From positions 1-28,880 of the forward strand of contig JAJYJL010000004.1 of the NCBI GenBank assembly GCA_021789565.1: a stretch of DNA of 28,880 nt, given 5' to 3'. Shown here piece after piece: positions 8,622-17,080 of the stretch. This stretch comes from Acidobacteriota bacterium (lineage in GTDB: Bacteria > Acidobacteriota > Terriglobia > UBA7540). The notes under the pieces are model-generated. The model ran no database searches, had not been told where the DNA came from, and saw only the letters and a program-made list of their open reading frames with translations. The translations under genes and the position numbers were made by a program. Numbering within the stretch: the stretch's first letter is position 1; every line of letters begins with the position of its first letter.

Positions 8622-10824
8622 CGCACAAGGCCGAAGCGCGCATCAAGGAAAACTGCAGGGGCCTGTTGCAGAAATTGGTGTTGTGAGCACAAAGACTGAA
8701 ACGACAATGCGAACCTTGCGCCGGCTGGCCGAGGCTTACGGAATTCAGCCTTCTTATCAGAACATACTGGACGGAAGGAGGCGCCAGGCTTCGCCTGAAG
8801 TGCTTGTGGCGGTTCTTCGGTCGATGGGCGCGCCTTTAACACGACCGGAGGAGTCCTCGCAGGCTTTGAGAGAGCGTCGCCAGCAGATTTATCGGCGGGG
8901 TCCTGAACCCGTGGCGGTGGCCTGGGACGGGAGCAGGACAACCATCAGACTTCGGCTTCCTGTGGGCAAGGCGTTGGGGTCATGGCGATGCTGCCTGAAG
9001 CTGGAGGCCGGGGACGAGCGCGTCTGGGAAATCAAGCCGGGCCGGACGGAGTCCGTATTGCACGCGAAAAAGGTCAGTGTGGAGGGCAATCCCTATTGGG
9101 ACACGGACCTGAGGCTGCCACGCGATCTACCCATGGGTTACCACACATTGACCGTAGAATCGGGGGCGTGCTTTTACCGGACGCTGGTGATTTCCGCGCC
9201 CAAGAAGGCTTTTGTGGGGTCGGGGCGGCCGGCGAAGAAGTCCTGGGGTGTGTTCATTCCTGTTTATGCGCTGCGGTCTGATTCGAACTGGGGTGTGGGC
9301 GATTTTGGCGACCTCAGGGAACTGATGGAATGGATCCACGGACGGGGAGGTTCGCTGGTCGGAACGCTTCCGCTGCTGGCGTCTTTTCTGGATGAACCTT
9401 TTGATCCCAGCCCCTATTCGCCAGTCAGCCGGCTCTTCTGGAATGAACTCTTTCTGGATATAGGCCGTGTGCCGGAAATGGAACACTGCCGCGAGGCACA
9501 GAAATTTGTGGCCTCCAGTGATTTCCAGGCGGAGCGGGAGGATTTGGGATCACAGAACCTGGTGGATTACCGGCGGGCGATGGCCTTGAAGCGGAAGGCC
9601 CTTGAACCGCTTGCCCGCACGATGTTTGAACGTGCTTCAAATCGGCAGCAGGAGTTTTTTCGCTACGTCGATTCCCATCCGAATCTGAAAGACTACGCGG
9701 AATTTCGCGCCGCCTGCGAACGCCGCCGCGCATCATGGTGGACGTGGCCCCGGCGCCTGAGAGAAGGGAACCTTCGTCGCAGCGATTATGACTTGGACGC
9801 TATGCGCTATCACCTTTATGTGCAATGGGTGGCGGAGGAGCAGATCCGCGGTTTTGCAAAGGGTTGCGACTCCAGCGGTGAAGGCTTGTATCTGGATTTG
9901 CCACTGGGGGTTAATTCGGACGGATACGATGTGTGGCGTGAAAGAACCTCTTTTGTTCTGGACGTCAGCGCCGGGTCGCCGCCGGATGGGTTTTTCACCA
10001 AGGGCCAGAGCTGGGGATTCCCACCCATGCACCCGGAAAGAATCCGGCAGCGCGGCTATACTTATCTCCGCCAAGCCCTCCGCCATCACCTGGCCCACGC
10101 ATGCGTCCTGCGTATCGATCATGTCATGGGATTGCATCGTTTGTTCTGGGTCCCCAAAGGGTTCGAGGCCAGGGACGGGGCGTATGTGCGCTATCCCGCC
10201 AAGGAGATGTATGCGATCCTGGCGCTCGAGTCTGTCAGGAACAAGGCGTTGATCGTAGGGGAGGATCTGGGAACCGTTCCCGGTTACGTGCGTCCGGCGC
10301 TTGCCCGTCACAAGATTCAACGGATGTATGTGATGCAGTTTGAAGCCACGCCCGACGAAAAGAGGGCTTTGCCGGGTCCCCTGGAAGACTCGCTGGCTGC
10401 GCTCAATACGCACGACATGCCTCCCTTTGCGGCCTTCTGGGAGGGTTTGGATGTGCAGGACCGCGTGGACCTGGGACTGCTGGATAAAGACGGGGCTCTT
10501 ACGGAACTCAACAATCGCAGCAAACTGAGAAATGCCCTGGTCAGGTTCCTGTGCCCGGACGGGCGCAAGCGCTGGGACCCGTCGATTGTGGATGTGATGA
10601 AAGCTTTACTGGAATTTCTAGGCGGAAGCCGCAATCGCATGGCCATGGTGAATCTTGAAGACTTGTGGTATGAGAAGCAGCCCCAGAACGTTCCTGGAAC
10701 CTGCGAAGAGCGCCCGAACTGGAAGCGAAAGGCGAGATATAGTCTCCGCCAGATTACAGAAATGCGGGAAGTGAGGGGAATGCTTGAGGCGCTCGATAAG
10801 TCGAGGCGTGGAAAGGAGATTTGA
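8599..10824 (+). CDS. malQ: 4-alpha-glucanotransferase (amylomaltase, GH77)
   Basis: MalQ cleaves alpha-1,4-glucan and transfers the piece to another glucan or to glucose, evening out chain lengths. The GH77 catalytic set is present: nucleophile D507 in LRIDHVMGL, acid/base E555 in VGEDLGTVP, and D606 in NTHDMPP. A donor-site segment typical of the family ([16 protein letters not shown]) is also visible. The product is 741 residues, close to the E. coli type, with the usual small N-terminal domain beginning near residue 37. The GTG at 8599 overlaps glgE by 23 nt and has GGAG (8590-8593) 5 nt before it, favouring translational coupling. Starts at GTG 8683 or ATG 8707 would also keep the whole conserved part, and the first 36 residues look unconserved. 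It ends in TGATG, sharing one base with glgB. Confidence 0.95.
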   Translation: MTSTTLLNAQGRSAHQGKLQGPVAEIGVVSTKTETTMRTLRRLAEAYGIQPSYQNILDGRRRQASPEVLVAVLRSMGAPLTRPEESSQALRERRQQIYRRGPEPVAVAWDGSRTTIRLRLPVGKALGSWRCCLKLEAGDERVWEIKPGRTESVLHAKKVSVEGNPYWDTDLRLPRDLPMGYHTLTVESGACFYRTLVISAPKKAFVGSGRPAKKSWGVFIPVYALRSDSNWGVGDFGDLRELMEWIHGRGGSLVGTLPLLASFLDEPFDPSPYSPVSRLFWNELFLDIGRVPEMEHCREAQKFVASSDFQAEREDLGSQNLVDYRRAMALKRKALEPLARTMFERASNRQQEFFRYVDSHPNLKDYAEFRAACERRRASWWTWPRRLREGNLRRSDYDLDAMRYHLYVQWVAEEQIRGFAKGCDSSGEGLYLDLPLGVNSDGYDVWRERTSFVLDVSAGSPPDGFFTKGQSWGFPPMHPERIRQRGYTYLRQALRHHLAHACVLRIDHVMGLHRLFWVPKGFEARDGAYVRYPAKEMYAILALESVRNKALIVGEDLGTVPGYVRPALARHKIQRMYVMQFEATPDEKRALPGPLEDSLAALNTHDMPPFAAFWEGLDVQDRVDLGLLDKDGALTELNNRSKLRNALVRFLCPDGRKRWDPSIVDVMKALLEFLGGSRNRMAMVNLEDLWYEKQPQNVPGTCEERPNWKRKARYSLRQITEMREVRGMLEALDKSRRGKEI

Positions 10825-12797
10825 TGAATATGTCTGAGAACAATCCAATTGAGGCAGGGCGTTCCACCGGTGAGGTTCTTCCCGTGCGTTATGATGCTTC
10901 GATGCTGACCGATGAAGATGTTTACCTCTTCAACGAAGGATCACACTACCGGCTTTATCAGAAGCTGGGCGCCCACTTGCGGAATATGAATGGGCAGGAA
11001 GGCGTGTGCTTTGCCGTGTGGGCGCCGAATGCCGAATCCGTTTCGGTGATTGGAGATTTCAATGGCTGGGACAAAGAGAGCCATCCTCTGCGCCCGCGAG
11101 GCGAGTCCGGAATCTGGGAAGGTTTTATTCCGGGGCTCGGCCGGGGCGACCTGTACAAGTTTCATATTGCCTCCCGTTACAATGGATACCAGGTCGATAA
11201 GACGGACCCGTTTGCTATATACCGCCAGGTGCCGCCTGACACGGCTTCGCGGGTATGGGACCTGCAGTACGAATGGGGTGACCAGGAGTGGATGGAAAAG
11301 AGGCACCGGAACAATTCTCTGGCCAGCCCGCAGTCAATCTACGAAGTCCACCTGGGTTCCTGGGCCCGTGTCCCCGAAGAGGGCAACCGATTTCTGACTT
11401 ATCGCGAACTTGCCCAGCAACTCACAGAGTATGTCCTCCGGATGGGCTTCACTCACGTGGAATTTCTTCCCATCATGGAACATCCGTTCAGCGGGTCATG
11501 GGGTTACCAGACCACCGGCTATTTCGCGCCCACCAGCCGCCACGGAACTCCGCAGGATTTTATGTACCTGATCGACTGCCTTCACCAGCATGGCATTGGC
11601 GTCTATCTGGACTGGGTGCCTTCGCACTTCCCGACCGACGAGCACGGACTGGCCTACTTTGACGGCACCCACCTTTTCGAACACGCGGACCCCCGGCAGG
11701 GGTTCCATCCGGATTGGGGAAGCTACATTTTCAATTATGGGCGCAACGAGGTGCGCAGCTTCCTGATGAGCAGTGCCCTGATGTGGCTGGATGTTTATCA
11801 TGCCGACGGGCTGCGCGTGGACGCTGTTGCGTCCATGCTCTACCTGGATTACTCGCGGAAGGAAGGCGAATGGATTCCCAACCAGTTTGGCGGGCGTGAA
11901 AACCTGGAGGCGATCAATTTCCTTCGCCGGTTCAACACGGACGTTTACCAGGCGCATCCTGACGTCCAGACGATGGCGGAAGAATCCACGGCCTGGCCCA
12001 TGGTGTCGCGACCAACCTACGTGGGCGGCCTGGGATTTGGAATGAAGTGGGACATGGGCTGGATGCACGACATTCTGGAATATATCAAGCAGGAGCCCAT
12101 CTACAGAAAGTATCACCACAACTCTCTGACCTTCCGCATGCTTTATGCCTTCACGGAAAATTTTGTGCTGCCGTTTTCGCATGACGAAGTTGTGCATGGT
12201 AAAGGATCGCTGATTGGCAAGATGCCGGGCGATGAATGGCAGCGCTTTGCCAACCTGCGCCTGCTGCTGGGTTTTATGTACGCCCAGCCCGGGAAGAAAT
12301 TGCTTTTCATGGGAGGCGAGTTTGGACAGGTGAGGGAATGGACGCATGAGGGGAGCCTGGAATGGCACGTCCTGCAGTATCCCAACCATGCCGGCTTGCA
12401 GAAATGGGTAGAGGATCTGAACCGCGTTTACCGCCGCGAACCGGCGCTCTACGAGGTGGATTCCGACCCCGCAGGGTTTGAATGGATCGATTGCTCCGAC
12501 TCCGATCAATCCGTTTTGACCTTCATGCGCAAGGGAAGCACAACGGAGGATCTGATCGTCATCGTGTGCAACTTCACCCCCGTTGCGCGTACCAACTACC
12601 GGATTGGTGTTCCGCGCGGCGGCTACTGGCACGAGATTGCGAACAGCGATGCGGGCCAATATTGGGGTGGAAACTGGGGCAACATGGGCGGAGTGGAAGC
12701 CAGCCCTGCTTCGAACCATGGGCGGCCGTGGTCTGTTTCGGTGACCCTGCCGGCCCTTTCGGTATTGTACTTTAAGAGCAAAGGGCAGCACGGATGA
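10824..12797 (+). CDS. glgB: 1,4-alpha-glucan branching enzyme
   Basis: GlgB cuts an alpha-1,4 chain and rejoins it as an alpha-1,6 branch. The product is 657 residues: an N-terminal CBM48-type domain (about 25-130, with [19 protein letters not shown]), the GH13 barrel, and a C-terminal beta domain. The nucleophile is D333 in [16 protein letters not shown], the acid/base is E386 in MAEEST, and D454 lies in [12 protein letters not shown]; these are branching-enzyme signatures. It is shorter than the 728-residue E. coli enzyme, consistent with loss of the extra N-terminal module. The ATG at 10824 has AAGGAG (10813-10818) 5 nt upstream; a TTG at 10821 in the same frame is unlikely. It overlaps treZ by 4 nt (ATGA). 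Confidence 0.97.
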   Translation: MNMSENNPIEAGRSTGEVLPVRYDASMLTDEDVYLFNEGSHYRLYQKLGAHLRNMNGQEGVCFAVWAPNAESVSVIGDFNGWDKESHPLRPRGESGIWEGFIPGLGRGDLYKFHIASRYNGYQVDKTDPFAIYRQVPPDTASRVWDLQYEWGDQEWMEKRHRNNSLASPQSIYEVHLGSWARVPEEGNRFLTYRELAQQLTEYVLRMGFTHVEFLPIMEHPFSGSWGYQTTGYFAPTSRHGTPQDFMYLIDCLHQHGIGVYLDWVPSHFPTDEHGLAYFDGTHLFEHADPRQGFHPDWGSYIFNYGRNEVRSFLMSSALMWLDVYHADGLRVDAVASMLYLDYSRKEGEWIPNQFGGRENLEAINFLRRFNTDVYQAHPDVQTMAEESTAWPMVSRPTYVGGLGFGMKWDMGWMHDILEYIKQEPIYRKYHHNSLTFRMLYAFTENFVLPFSHDEVVHGKGSLIGKMPGDEWQRFANLRLLLGFMYAQPGKKLLFMGGEFGQVREWTHEGSLEWHVLQYPNHAGLQKWVEDLNRVYRREPALYEVDSDPAGFEWIDCSDSDQSVLTFMRKGSTTEDLIVIVCNFTPVARTNYRIGVPRGGYWHEIANSDAGQYWGGNWGNMGGVEASPASNHGRPWSVSVTLPALSVLYFKSKGQHG

Positions 12798-14626
12798 GTT
12801 TTCATCTGGGAGCAACTTATCTGGGAGAAGGGCGTTGCCATTTTCTGGTGTGGGCCCCGAACGCCGGAAACGTGGAGGTGCGCGTCGTCAGACCTTCGGG
12901 GCGGACTCTGGTGATGGAACCACAGGAACGGGGTTATCACCAGGTCCTTGCCGAAGGAATAGCGCCGGGGACCCGCTACTACTATCGCCTTGATGGTAGC
13001 GACGAAAGGCCGGACCCGGCTTCGCGCTATCAGCCCGAGGGTGTGCACGGACCCTCGGAAGTTGTCGATCTGAACTTCGAGTGGGCAGACGCCGGCTGGA
13101 TGGGGCTGGATCTGGCCAACTACATTATCTACGAACTCCATGTTGGCACTTATACGGAGGGCGGGACGTTTGAGGCCGTCATCCCGCACCTGGACGGCCT
13201 TTGTGAACTGGGGGTCACCGCCGTGGAGCTGATGCCCGTCGCCCAGTTCCCCGGTGAACGGAATTGGGGCTACGACGGCGTCTACCCGTTTGCTGTACAG
13301 AATTCTTATGGAGGTCCCGCGGGTCTGAAGGCATTGGTTGAAGCCTGCCATGCGCGAGGACTGGCCGTAGTCCTGGACGTGGTTTACAACCACCTTGGAC
13401 CGGAAGGAAACTACCTGGCGCAGTTCGGGCCGTACTTCACTGACCGGTATCGAACACCCTGGGGACAGGCCATTAATTTCGATGGCCCTGAAAGCGATGA
13501 AGTCCGGCGGTTCTTTATCGAAAATGCCCTCTACTGGACGAAGGACTTCCACATTGATGCGCTCAGGCTGGACGCGATTCATGCGATTGTGGACCCATCG
13601 GCCCGGCCGATTCTTGAAGAACTTGGCGAGGCTGTCCACCGGCAGGCGCGGCAACTGAAACGCAGGATATACGTGATCGCGGAAAGCGACAGGAACGATT
13701 CCAGAATCATCCGGTGCCGGGCGGCTGGCGGTTACGGCCTGGACGCCCAGTGGAGCGATGACTTCCATCATGCTTTGCACACTCTGCTGACATCGGAAAG
13801 GAATGGTTACTACAGTGACTTTGGCGATGTGGAGCACCTGGCCAGGGCTTACCGGGAGGGATTTGTCTATTCCGGACAATATTCCAATTACCGCAAGCGG
13901 AGCCACGGAAACTCGTCACGGGGACTGCCCTATGAGCGCTTTGTGGTGTTTGCCCAGAACCACGACCAGGTCGGCAACAGGATGCAGGGGGAGCGGCTCA
14001 GCAAGCTGGTGTCCTTTGAGGCGCAAAAAATGGCGGCCGGGACGCTGCTGCTCTCGCCATTTATCCCGCTGCTTTTCATGGGAGAGGAATATGGTGAAAT
14101 CGCCCCGTTCACGTACTTTGTCAGTCATTCTGATCCCGGCTTGATCGAGGCCGTCAGGAAGGGCCGTCAGGAGGAATTTGCCGCGTTCGAGTGGGCGGGA
14201 CAGATTGCTGATCCGCAGAGCGCGGAGACCTTCCAGGGTTGCAAGCTGAATCACGCCCTGAAGTCAGAGGGCGATCACCAGGCGCTTTACAATTTTATTC
14301 GTGAGCTGATTCGACTGCGGCGGGAACTCCCTGCATTTTCACGAAATGGCCAGGACGAGACGGAGGCGATTGCCTTCGAAAGGGAAAAGCTGCTCTGGGT
14401 CAGGCGGGGGCGAGGCGACCACCAGGCTGTTATGATTGTTAACCTGGGCAGTAAACCGGCTGCTGCGGTGTTTCCATTTCCTAAGGTGTGTTTCAGGAAA
14501 ATTCTGGACTCCGCGGATCCGCGTTGGAACGGCAGGGGGAGTATGTGTCCTGACCTGCTGGAAGCAGACGGGAATGCCTCCCTTTCGATAGCCGCAAGCT
14601 CCGTGGTCCTTTTTCAGCCTAATTAA
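12794..14626 (+). CDS. treZ: Malto-oligosyltrehalose trehalohydrolase
   Basis: TreZ hydrolyses the alpha-1,4 bond next to the terminal trehalose unit of malto-oligosyltrehalose and so releases free trehalose. The 610-residue protein has a short CBM48-like N-terminal domain (about 1-95, with [14 protein letters not shown]) and a GH13 subfamily 10 barrel with the typical [16 protein letters not shown] segment. Catalytic residues are D260 in [10 protein letters not shown]297 in VIAESDRND and D391 in NHDQVGNR. The gene starts inside the glgB stop (ATGA), so translation is probably coupled. Its substrate-forming partner treY is two genes downstream. A plain alpha-amylase or second branching enzyme is unlikely given the N-terminal domain and active-site context. 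Confidence 0.95.
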   Translation: MSFHLGATYLGEGRCHFLVWAPNAGNVEVRVVRPSGRTLVMEPQERGYHQVLAEGIAPGTRYYYRLDGSDERPDPASRYQPEGVHGPSEVVDLNFEWADAGWMGLDLANYIIYELHVGTYTEGGTFEAVIPHLDGLCELGVTAVELMPVAQFPGERNWGYDGVYPFAVQNSYGGPAGLKALVEACHARGLAVVLDVVYNHLGPEGNYLAQFGPYFTDRYRTPWGQAINFDGPESDEVRRFFIENALYWTKDFHIDALRLDAIHAIVDPSARPILEELGEAVHRQARQLKRRIYVIAESDRNDSRIIRCRAAGGYGLDAQWSDDFHHALHTLLTSERNGYYSDFGDVEHLARAYREGFVYSGQYSNYRKRSHGNSSRGLPYERFVVFAQNHDQVGNRMQGERLSKLVSFEAQKMAAGTLLLSPFIPLLFMGEEYGEIAPFTYFVSHSDPGLIEAVRKGRQEEFAAFEWAGQIADPQSAETFQGCKLNHALKSEGDHQALYNFIRELIRLRRELPAFSRNGQDETEAIAFEREKLLWVRRGRGDHQAVMIVNLGSKPAAAVFPFPKVCFRKILDSADPRWNGRGSMCPDLLEADGNASLSIAASSVVLFQPN

Positions 14627-14635
14627 AAGAACGGA

Positions 14636-17080
14636 ATGAGGTATATGCCAGATCGGTACATTTGTGTGCACGGACATTTCTATCAGCCGCCACGGGAAAA
14701 TCCCTGGCTGGAAGCCATCGAAGTTCAGGATTCCGCCTACCCGTATCACGACTGGAATCAGCGTATTTCCGCCGAGTGTTACGGGCCGAACTCGGCCTCG
14801 CGAATCATGGACGGGCAGGGGCGCATTCAAAAAATCGTCAACAACTATTCACGAATCAGCTACAACATTGGGCCGACGCTGCTGATGTGGCTTGAGGCAA
14901 AGGCCCCGGACATTTATCGTGCTATTCTGGCGGCAGACCAGGAAAGTCAGAAATTCTATTCCGGTCACGGTTCAGCCATGGCCCAGGCTTACAACCACAT
15001 GATTATGCCCCTGGCCAACAGCCGGGACAAGGAGACCCAGGTGGTCTGGGGCATTCGGGACTTTGAGCACCGATATGGGCGGAGTTCGGAAGGGATGTGG
15101 CTCCCGGAAACGGCGGTTGATCTGGAGACTCTGGATATAATGGCGCAGCATGGCATCAAGTACACGGTCCTTTCGCCATACCAGGCGTGGCGCGTGCGGC
15201 CGGTCGGCGCACGGAACTGGCGCGACACGAGTGGAGGCCGCGTCGATCCCTCGGTGGCCTACCGCGTGCGCCTTCGCTACGGACGGTCGATCAATGCCTT
15301 TTTTTATGACGGGCCGATCGCCCGCGGCGTGGCGTTTGAGGGTCTGCTGGCCAGCGGCGAAAAATTTGCCGAGCGGCTGCTGGGGGTCTTTTCCGAAGAA
15401 CGCGAGGGGCCGCAACTGGTCCACATTGCGACGGACGGTGAAACCTATGGACATCACCATCCTTATGGCGATATGGCGCTTGCGTATGCGCTGGAGTATA
15501 TGGACGCTAACGAGTCCGTGAAGTTGACGAACTACGGAGAGTTCCTGGAGAGACATCCTCCCGGGCAGGAAGCGCGGATATTCGAGAAGAGTTCCTGGAG
15601 CTGCCCTCATGGAATTGAGCGCTGGCGGGGCGACTGCGGCTGCAACAGCGGCGGACACGAAGGATGGAACCAGAAGTGGCGCGCGCCTCTTCGCGAAGCT
15701 CTGGACTGGTTGCGTGACACCGTCAACACCTCCTTTCACAGGAAGGGAAAGGAACTATTCAAGGACCCGTGGGGGGCGCGCAATGATTATATCAACGTTA
15801 TTCTCGACCGTTCGCGAGAGAGCGTTCAGGGCTTCCTGGACCGCAACGCCGGCCGGCAGCTCACACCGGAGCAGAGTATCCAGGCGCTCAAGTTCATGGA
15901 ACTGCAACGCCACCTGATGCTGATGTATACAAGCTGCGGATGGTTTTTTGACGAGTTGTCGGGGATTGAAACGGTGCAGGTGATTCAATACGCAGGCCGC
16001 GCCATTCAACTGGCCGAAGAGATTTTACAACAGCCTTATCAGGCCCGATTTATTGAGCTGCTTGAGAAGGCTGAGAGCAATGTCCCGGCGCACAAAAACG
16101 GGGCGGTGATCTTTGGAAAATTTGTCCGGCCGGCTGCGATCGACCTGCCCAAGGTTGGCGCTCATTATGCCGTCAGCTCGCTTTTCGAGCCCTACAACCA
16201 CGAAACAAAGATTTATTGTTATAACGTCGAACGGCAAGATTACAAGGTCTTGAATGAAGGCAAGACGAGGCTGGCCCTGGGCCGCGTCCGGGTGGCTTCC
16301 GAAATCACCTGGGAATCCGCAGAAATCAGTTTTGGTGTATTGCATCTCGGTGACCATAACCTGAGCGGCGGTGTCCGCAGGTTTCTGGGTGAAGCTGAGT
16401 ATGCGGAGATGGTGAAGGAGATCACCGAGGCCTTTAACCGCGGAGACCTGGCAGAGAGACTGCGGATTGTCGACAAGCACTTCGGTTCGGCGGCTTACAC
16501 GCTCAACCTGTTGTTCCGCGACCAGCAGCACCACATTCTCAGGCTCATTCTGCAATCCGCGCTGGCTGAGGCGGAAGCGGCGTACCGGAGGATCTATGAG
16601 CGTGGCGCTCCACTGATGCGCTTTGTGGCCTCACTCAATATGCCGCAGCCGAAACGCTTCCAGATTGCCGCGGAGTTTACCTTGAACGCCGAACTGCGCC
16701 GGCTGCTCGAGTCTGAAACCCTGGATGTTGACCAGATCCAGGCCTTGCTGGAAGAGATGGGCCGGGCCGGGATCGTGTTTGACAAGGCAACTCTGGAATT
16801 CTCCATGCGAAGGAACCTGGAGAACACGGCCGCTCTGTTTCTGGAAAACCCTGACGATTTGGAGCGGCTTCAGGCTTTTATCGCCACCGTGAATGTGGCG
16901 GACATGCTGCCGTTTGAAGTCAGAAAGTGGCAGCCTCAAAACGTGTTTTATGAAGTGTTGCTGGGACGGTATGCAGAGTTCCAAAGGCGGGCAGCCGCGG
17001 GCGATGAGTCTGCCCGGAAGTGGATCGAGGTATTTCTTGCCCTGGGCAATAAACTGAGCGTTTACGTGGGTCAGGGATGA
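14636..17080 (+). CDS. GH57 family glycoside hydrolase with DUF3536-type C-terminal region
   Basis: An 814-residue protein opening with the GH57 hallmark VHGHFYQPPRENPW (about residues 11-24). The probable nucleophile is E158 in GMWLPETAVD and the probable acid/base is D267 in ATDGETYGHHH, both in family-typical positions. The long C-terminal half (about 330-814) resembles the DUF3536 region found in a distinct subset of GH57 proteins. GH57 members include alpha-amylases, 4-alpha-glucanotransferases and branching enzymes; the activity of this subset is not known to me. It sits 9 bp after treZ and overlaps treY by 4 nt, so it very likely acts on the same alpha-glucan or maltodextrin pool, perhaps as the debranching or chain-trimming step, since no treX/glgX is present in the window. 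The start is uncertain between 14636 and 14645; neither has a strong ribosome site. Confidence 0.9.
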   Translation: MRYMPDRYICVHGHFYQPPRENPWLEAIEVQDSAYPYHDWNQRISAECYGPNSASRIMDGQGRIQKIVNNYSRISYNIGPTLLMWLEAKAPDIYRAILAADQESQKFYSGHGSAMAQAYNHMIMPLANSRDKETQVVWGIRDFEHRYGRSSEGMWLPETAVDLETLDIMAQHGIKYTVLSPYQAWRVRPVGARNWRDTSGGRVDPSVAYRVRLRYGRSINAFFYDGPIARGVAFEGLLASGEKFAERLLGVFSEEREGPQLVHIATDGETYGHHHPYGDMALAYALEYMDANESVKLTNYGEFLERHPPGQEARIFEKSSWSCPHGIERWRGDCGCNSGGHEGWNQKWRAPLREALDWLRDTVNTSFHRKGKELFKDPWGARNDYINVILDRSRESVQGFLDRNAGRQLTPEQSIQALKFMELQRHLMLMYTSCGWFFDELSGIETVQVIQYAGRAIQLAEEILQQPYQARFIELLEKAESNVPAHKNGAVIFGKFVRPAAIDLPKVGAHYAVSSLFEPYNHETKIYCYNVERQDYKVLNEGKTRLALGRVRVASEITWESAEISFGVLHLGDHNLSGGVRRFLGEAEYAEMVKEITEAFNRGDLAERLRIVDKHFGSAAYTLNLLFRDQQHHILRLILQSALAEAEAAYRRIYERGAPLMRFVASLNMPQPKRFQIAAEFTLNAELRRLLESETLDVDQIQALLEEMGRAGIVFDKATLEFSMRRNLENTAALFLENPDDLERLQAFIATVNVADMLPFEVRKWQPQNVFYEVLLGRYAEFQRRAAAGDESARKWIEVFLALGNKLSVYVGQG

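Noticed and set aside
11496..13906. Long minus-strand open frames (439 and 427 codons) opposite glgB and treZ
   Set aside because: They are antisense to genes with complete catalytic motifs, overlap each other in different frames, lack recognisable domains and are rich in Arg, His and Pro, as expected for shadow frames of GC-rich genes.
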